Origin: Jiangella aurantiaca
GTDB lineage: Bacteria; Actinomycetota; Actinomycetes; Jiangellales; Jiangellaceae
Assembly (NCBI RefSeq): GCF_004349105.1
Contig: NZ_SMLB01000020.1
Span: 35,475 to 99,474, forward strand
Length of the DNA stretch: 64,000 bases
Reading direction: 5' to 3'
The translations under genes and the position numbers were made by a program. Below are positions 60,722 through 64,000 of this stretch, in pieces. The notes beneath the pieces are model-generated. The model searched no databases. It was given only the letters and a program-made list of their open reading frames with translations, and was not told the DNA's origin. Positions within the stretch are counted from its first letter, which is position 1. Each line of letters begins with the position of its first letter.

Positions 60722-61863
60722 AGATCACCGCGATCGAGACGTTCCTCGTCGCACCGCGCTGGCTGTTCTGCCGCGTCGCCACCGACGAGGGGATCGTCGG
60801 CTGGGGCGAGCCGGTCGTCGAGGGGCGCGCCGACACCGTCCGCACCGCGGTCAACGAGCTGGCAGATTACCTGGTCGGCCAGGACCCGCTGCGGATCGAG
60901 GACCACTGGCAGGTCATGACGAAGTCGACGTTCTACCGCGGCGGGCCGGTGCTCTCCAGCGCCGTCGCCGGACTGGACCAGGCGCTGTGGGACATCGCCG
61001 GCCAGGTGTACGGCGCGCCGGTGCACGCGTTGCTCGGCGGCCCGGTGCGCGACCGCGTCCGCATGTACACGTGGGTGGGCGGCGACGAGCCGGCCGAGGT
61101 CGCCGACGGCATCGCCGCGAAGGTGGCCGACGGGTTCACCGCGGTGAAGATGAACGGGTCGGCGGCGCTCGGGCCGATCGCCACCGTCGCCGAGACCGAC
61201 GACGTGCTGCGGCGGCTGGCCGCGGCGCGCGAGGTGCTCGGCCCGGACCGCGACGTCGCGGTCGACTTCCACGGCCGCGTCTCGCCGGCCAACGCGCGCC
61301 GGCTGCTGCCGCTGATGGCGCCGCTGCACCCGCTGTTCGTCGAGGAGCCGGTGCTGCCGGAACTCGGCGCTCAGCTGGCGTCGGTGGTCGCGTGCAGCTC
61401 GGTCCCCATCGCGACCGGCGAGCGGCTGTTCGGCCGGCGCGAGTTCGCCGAGCCGCTGGCCGCCGGTGTCAGCGTCGTGCAGCCGGACATCTCCCACGCC
61501 GGCGGCATCTCCGAGGTCCGCCGCATCGCCGCCCAGGCCGAGGTGACCGGCGCGACGCTGGCGCCGCACTGCCCGCTCGGCCCGATCGCGCTGGCCGCGA
61601 GCCTGCAGGTGGCGCTCGCGACGCCGAACTTCCTCATCCAGGAGCAGAGCCTGGGCATCCACTACAACGTGGGCAACGACCTGCTCGACTACCTGGTCGA
61701 TCCCACGGTCTTCCGGTTCGTCGACGGCTACGTGGAGCGGCCGGTGGCGCCCGGGCTGGGCATCGCGGTCGACGAGGCCGCGGTCCGCCGCGCCGACGAG
61801 GTCGGGCACCGCTGGCGCGCCCCGGTCTGGCGGCACGCCGACGGCAGCTTCGCGGAGTGGTGA
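60718..61863 (+). CDS. dgoD: D-galactonate dehydratase
   Basis: This 381-residue enolase-superfamily enzyme starts with GTG 60718, overlapping the GntR stop. The metal ligands fall at Asp183, Glu209 and Glu235, the same numbers as in E. coli DgoD, with His185 (VDFHGR) and a second catalytic His at about 284 (APHCPLGP). PDISHAGGISEVRRIA and IQEQSLGIHYN are family-typical. It dehydrates D-galactonate to 2-keto-3-deoxygalactonate. The kinase and aldolase of the pathway are not in the window. Confidence 0.93.
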   Translation: MKITAIETFLVAPRWLFCRVATDEGIVGWGEPVVEGRADTVRTAVNELADYLVGQDPLRIEDHWQVMTKSTFYRGGPVLSSAVAGLDQALWDIAGQVYGAPVHALLGGPVRDRVRMYTWVGGDEPAEVADGIAAKVADGFTAVKMNGSAALGPIATVAETDDVLRRLAAAREVLGPDRDVAVDFHGRVSPANARRLLPLMAPLHPLFVEEPVLPELGAQLASVVACSSVPIATGERLFGRREFAEPLAAGVSVVQPDISHAGGISEVRRIAAQAEVTGATLAPHCPLGPIALAASLQVALATPNFLIQEQSLGIHYNVGNDLLDYLVDPTVFRFVDGYVERPVAPGLGIAVDEAAVRRADEVGHRWRAPVWRHADGSFAEW

Positions 61864-61894
61864 GGTCGCCGGTGTCGGCGTCTACGATGCGCTC

Positions 61895-62662
61895 GTGGCG
61901 ACCCGCCTGGGGCTCGACGACCATGTGACGCTGCTGCGGCACAGCGGCGCGGCGCTGCTCGACGCCGCCGCGCGGGCCGGGCTCGACGCGCAGGTGCCCA
62001 CCTGTCCCGGGTGGGACGTGCGCGCGCTGGTCACGCACCAGGGCATGGTGCACCGCTGGGCCGCGGCGCACTTGCGCGGTGAGCGCGACCACGACACCGA
62101 CGCCTCGGTGGCGGCGGCGCGAGTGGCCCCGGACCTGCTGGCCTGGTTCGGCGACGGTCTCGACGCGCTGCTGGCGACCATCGCGGCCACACCCGACGAC
62201 GCCGAGGCGATGGTGTTCCTGAAGGATGCGCCGCCACCCCGGCGGTTCTGGGCCAGGCGGCAGGCGCACGAGACGACCATCCACGGCGCCGACGCGCTGG
62301 CTGCCGCCCTCGGCCGGGCCCCGTCGGCGGCCGAGATCGCCGTCGCGCCGGAGTTGGCCGCCGACGGCGTCGACGAGCTGCTCACCGGCTTCATCACCCG
62401 CGGCCGCGGGAAGCTGCGCACCGGCGAGCCGTACACCATCGCCGTCCGGGCCACGGACACCGGCGACGCCTGGCTGCTGCGGGTCGAACCGGAGTCGCTG
62501 ACGACCACGGCGGGTGCCGGCACACCCGCCGACGCGGAGCTGTCCGGCACCGCGGCGCAGCTCTACCTCGGCCTGTGGAACCGCGGCGACGAGCTCACCG
62601 CGACCGGCCGGCCGAGCGTGCTGCGCGACTGGCGCGACCAGGTGCGGGTGCGCTGGAGCTGA
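61895..62662 (+). CDS. Mycothiol-dependent maleylpyruvate-isomerase family protein (TIGR03083)
   Basis: This 255-residue protein has the N-terminal four-helix DinB-like bundle (VPTCPGWDVRALVTHQGMVH) with metal-ligand histidines, ARRQAHETTIHGADALAAAL carrying further ligands, and a C-terminal domain ending with YLGLWNRGDEL. The family includes thiol-dependent transferases and isomerases using mycothiol, an actinobacterial marker. It starts 32 bp after dgoD and could be on the same transcript. The substrate is unknown. Confidence 0.88.
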   Translation: MATRLGLDDHVTLLRHSGAALLDAAARAGLDAQVPTCPGWDVRALVTHQGMVHRWAAAHLRGERDHDTDASVAAARVAPDLLAWFGDGLDALLATIAATPDDAEAMVFLKDAPPPRRFWARRQAHETTIHGADALAAALGRAPSAAEIAVAPELAADGVDELLTGFITRGRGKLRTGEPYTIAVRATDTGDAWLLRVEPESLTTTAGAGTPADAELSGTAAQLYLGLWNRGDELTATGRPSVLRDWRDQVRVRWS

Positions 62663-62665
62663 CGC

Positions 62666-62839
62666 CTACTCCACGGCGGCGGGCAGACCGCCGAACTCCT
62701 GTCGCACGTCGTCGCCGGACGACCCGCCCAGACTCAGGATCGCGACAACGGCGCCGACGGCGACGGCGAGGCCGATGAGAATGACGACCGCGAGTTCCAT
62801 GCGGTAACGCCGTTCTTCCGTTGCCTTGTGCTGGCTCAC
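62666..62839 (-). CDS. Small single-pass membrane protein
   Basis: From GTG 62839 (GGGGGG four bases upstream) the frame encodes 57 residues: a charged head SQHKATEERRYRM, a hydrophobic helix ELAVVILIGLAVAVGAVVAI and a polar tail ending GLPAAVE. It is convergent with the gene at 61895. No family is recognised, but composition and ribosome site support it. Confidence 0.55.
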   Translation of the reverse strand: MSQHKATEERRYRMELAVVILIGLAVAVGAVVAILSLGGSSGDDVRQEFGGLPAAVE

Positions 62840-62993
62840 GGAGCCCCCCGAGAAGTCCACGGACTGAGAAGAATCGTTCCAGATTCATACCCTAGAGGCA
62901 CTGTCAACCGATTCGCGTAGATCGTTCCCGATCCGTGGTCCAGCGAATCCTGGAAATTCCGACGTTGTCGGACCGCCGTGCCAGGATCGGACC

Positions 62994-64000
62994 GTGCTCA
63001 GCATCAGCCCCGAACAGCGCCGCCTCCGGCTGCTGCGCCGCCACCACCTCGCTCGCGAGACCCCGGCCGGGTCGGTCGCCGCGGCGGTCGGCGGCATGAT
63101 CGTCCTGCACGCCACCGATCCCGCGACGGTGTACGTGTCGGCGCTGGTCAGGGTGCCCGGGGCGACGCTCGGCGACGTGTCGGCCGCGCTGTACGACGAC
63201 CGCTCGGTCGTCAAGCTGATCGCCATGCGGCGCACCATGTTCGTCACGCCCACCGACTTCGTGCCGGTCGTGCACAGCGCCGCCGGGCTGGCCATCGCCG
63301 ACCGCCTGCGCCGCCAGCTGGTCCAGCACCTCAGCACGCTGCCCACCGACCCGCCGCTCGAGGGCGATGTCGCGGCCTGGCTGGCCGACGTCGAGGCGAG
63401 CACCGAGAAGGCGTTGGACGAACGCGGCGAGGCGCTGGCGAACGAGCTGGCCAAGGCCGAGCCGCGGCTGCGCACCGCCGTCCTCCCGACCACGGACAAG
63501 AAGTGGGACGTCAAGCAGAACATCACCAGCCGCGTGCTCACCCTCATGGGCGCCGACGGCCGCATCGTGCGCGGCCGGCCGGCGGGGACGTGGCTGTCGC
63601 GGCAGCACCGGTGGGCGTCCGTGCGCGGACTGTGGCCCGACGGCCTGCCCGACGTGCCCGTGGCCGAGGCGAGGGCCGAGCTGGCCCGGCGCTGGCTGCG
63701 GGTGTTCGGCCCGGCCACGGTCGCCGACCTGCAGTGGTGGACGGGGTGGACGCTCGGCGTCACGCGCACGGTGCTGGCGGGGCTGGACACCGCTGACGTC
63801 GACCTCGACGGCGAGCCCGGCATCGTCCTGGCCGACGACACCGAGCCCGAGGGCGACGTCGCGCCGGTGGCCACGCTGCTGCCCGCCCTCGACCCGACGC
63901 CCATGGGCTGGCAGCGGCGCGACTGGTTCCTCGGTCCGCACCGCGACGCGCTGTTCGATCGCAACGGCAACATCGGGCCGACGGTGTGGTGGGGCGGGCG
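62994..64000 (+). CDS. AlkZ/YcaQ-superfamily (HTH_42) protein, paralogue 3, runs off the window
   Basis: The first 335 residues are present from GTG 62994. The fold order matches HTH_42: SPEQRRLRLLRRHHLARETP, GMIVLHATDPATVYVSALVR, VKLIAMRRTMFVTPTDFVPV, and a later LARRWLRVFGPATVADLQWW. Where AlkZ and paralogues 1 and 2 have Gln-x-Gln, this one has His39-Ala-Thr41 followed by Asp42. It may have altered or lost glycosylase activity. The C-terminus is cut off by the window end. Confidence 0.82.
   Translation, partial: MLSISPEQRRLRLLRRHHLARETPAGSVAAAVGGMIVLHATDPATVYVSALVRVPGATLGDVSAALYDDRSVVKLIAMRRTMFVTPTDFVPVVHSAAGLAIADRLRRQLVQHLSTLPTDPPLEGDVAAWLADVEASTEKALDERGEALANELAKAEPRLRTAVLPTTDKKWDVKQNITSRVLTLMGADGRIVRGRPAGTWLSRQHRWASVRGLWPDGLPDVPVAEARAELARRWLRVFGPATVADLQWWTGWTLGVTRTVLAGLDTADVDLDGEPGIVLADDTEPEGDVAPVATLLPALDPTPMGWQRRDWFLGPHRDALFDRNGNIGPTVWWGG

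Noticed and set aside
1..64000. CRISPR arrays, tRNA/rRNA genes, phage or plasmid replication genes
   Set aside because: No direct-repeat arrays, tRNA-like folds or replication/packaging proteins were seen on reading both strands.

Overview
The window is very GC-rich DNA with GTG starts, GTGA/ATGA stop-start overlaps and several actinobacterial marker families: a mycothiol-dependent maleylpyruvate-isomerase-like enzyme, acVLRF1, LppM, two ECF41 sigma factors, an MSMEG_6728-type protein and DUF6131. It is a chromosomal segment of an actinomycete. A Jiangella-like or related soil genus fits the gene mix, but that is an impression rather than a test. No plasmid, phage, CRISPR, rRNA or tRNA signal was seen.

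Left end (1-9100): a LysR-controlled carbohydrate island. It holds the start of an enolase-superfamily enzyme (minus strand), a LysR regulator, a Tat-exported lipoprotein binding protein, a cytosolic BNR_4-type propeller protein (likely a polysaccharide-lyase relative), two Opp/Dpp-type permeases and a fused two-domain ABC ATPase. Near-identical promoter/operator modules lie in front of the enolase gene and the binding-protein gene, with lysR between them, so both arms are probably one regulon for an acidic (uronic-type) oligosaccharide. A decayed region of about 730 bp follows.

Middle (9800-45200): an MMPL exporter with a two-component system; a remnant of the RNA-repair methyltransferase Hen1; twin MarR-like regulators behind a palindromic operator; a DHA2 exporter behind a SoxR-box-like palindrome; a hydrolase/repair/housekeeping run (DUF885 peptidase, AlkZ-like protein, GNAT, HAD, dead MFS gene); lipoproteins; an alditol oxidase; an orphan DNA methyltransferase; a frameshifted HNH gene; a LysR/FAD-oxidase divergon; a drug ABC exporter with a divergent WYL regulator; then many single-gene housekeeping functions.

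Right part (45200-64000): phosphoketolase, DUF899, an ECF41 operon (AhpD-like protein, sigma factor, proline dehydrogenase), superoxide dismutase followed by a 37-residue membrane peptide, acVLRF1, a second ECF41 locus whose AhpD-like protein has lost its cysteines, PAP2, an epoxide hydrolase divergent from a second WYL regulator, and an SDR-GntR-galactonate dehydratase operon with a GntR-type operator. The window ends inside a third AlkZ-family gene.

Cross-window patterns: a 72-bp near-perfect palindrome occurs three times (9118, 53339, 59051), each at the 3' end of a gene and one with compensatory stem changes. A separate repeat of about 53 bp occurs at 24034 and 54011. Three AlkZ-superfamily paralogues differ at the catalytic motif.
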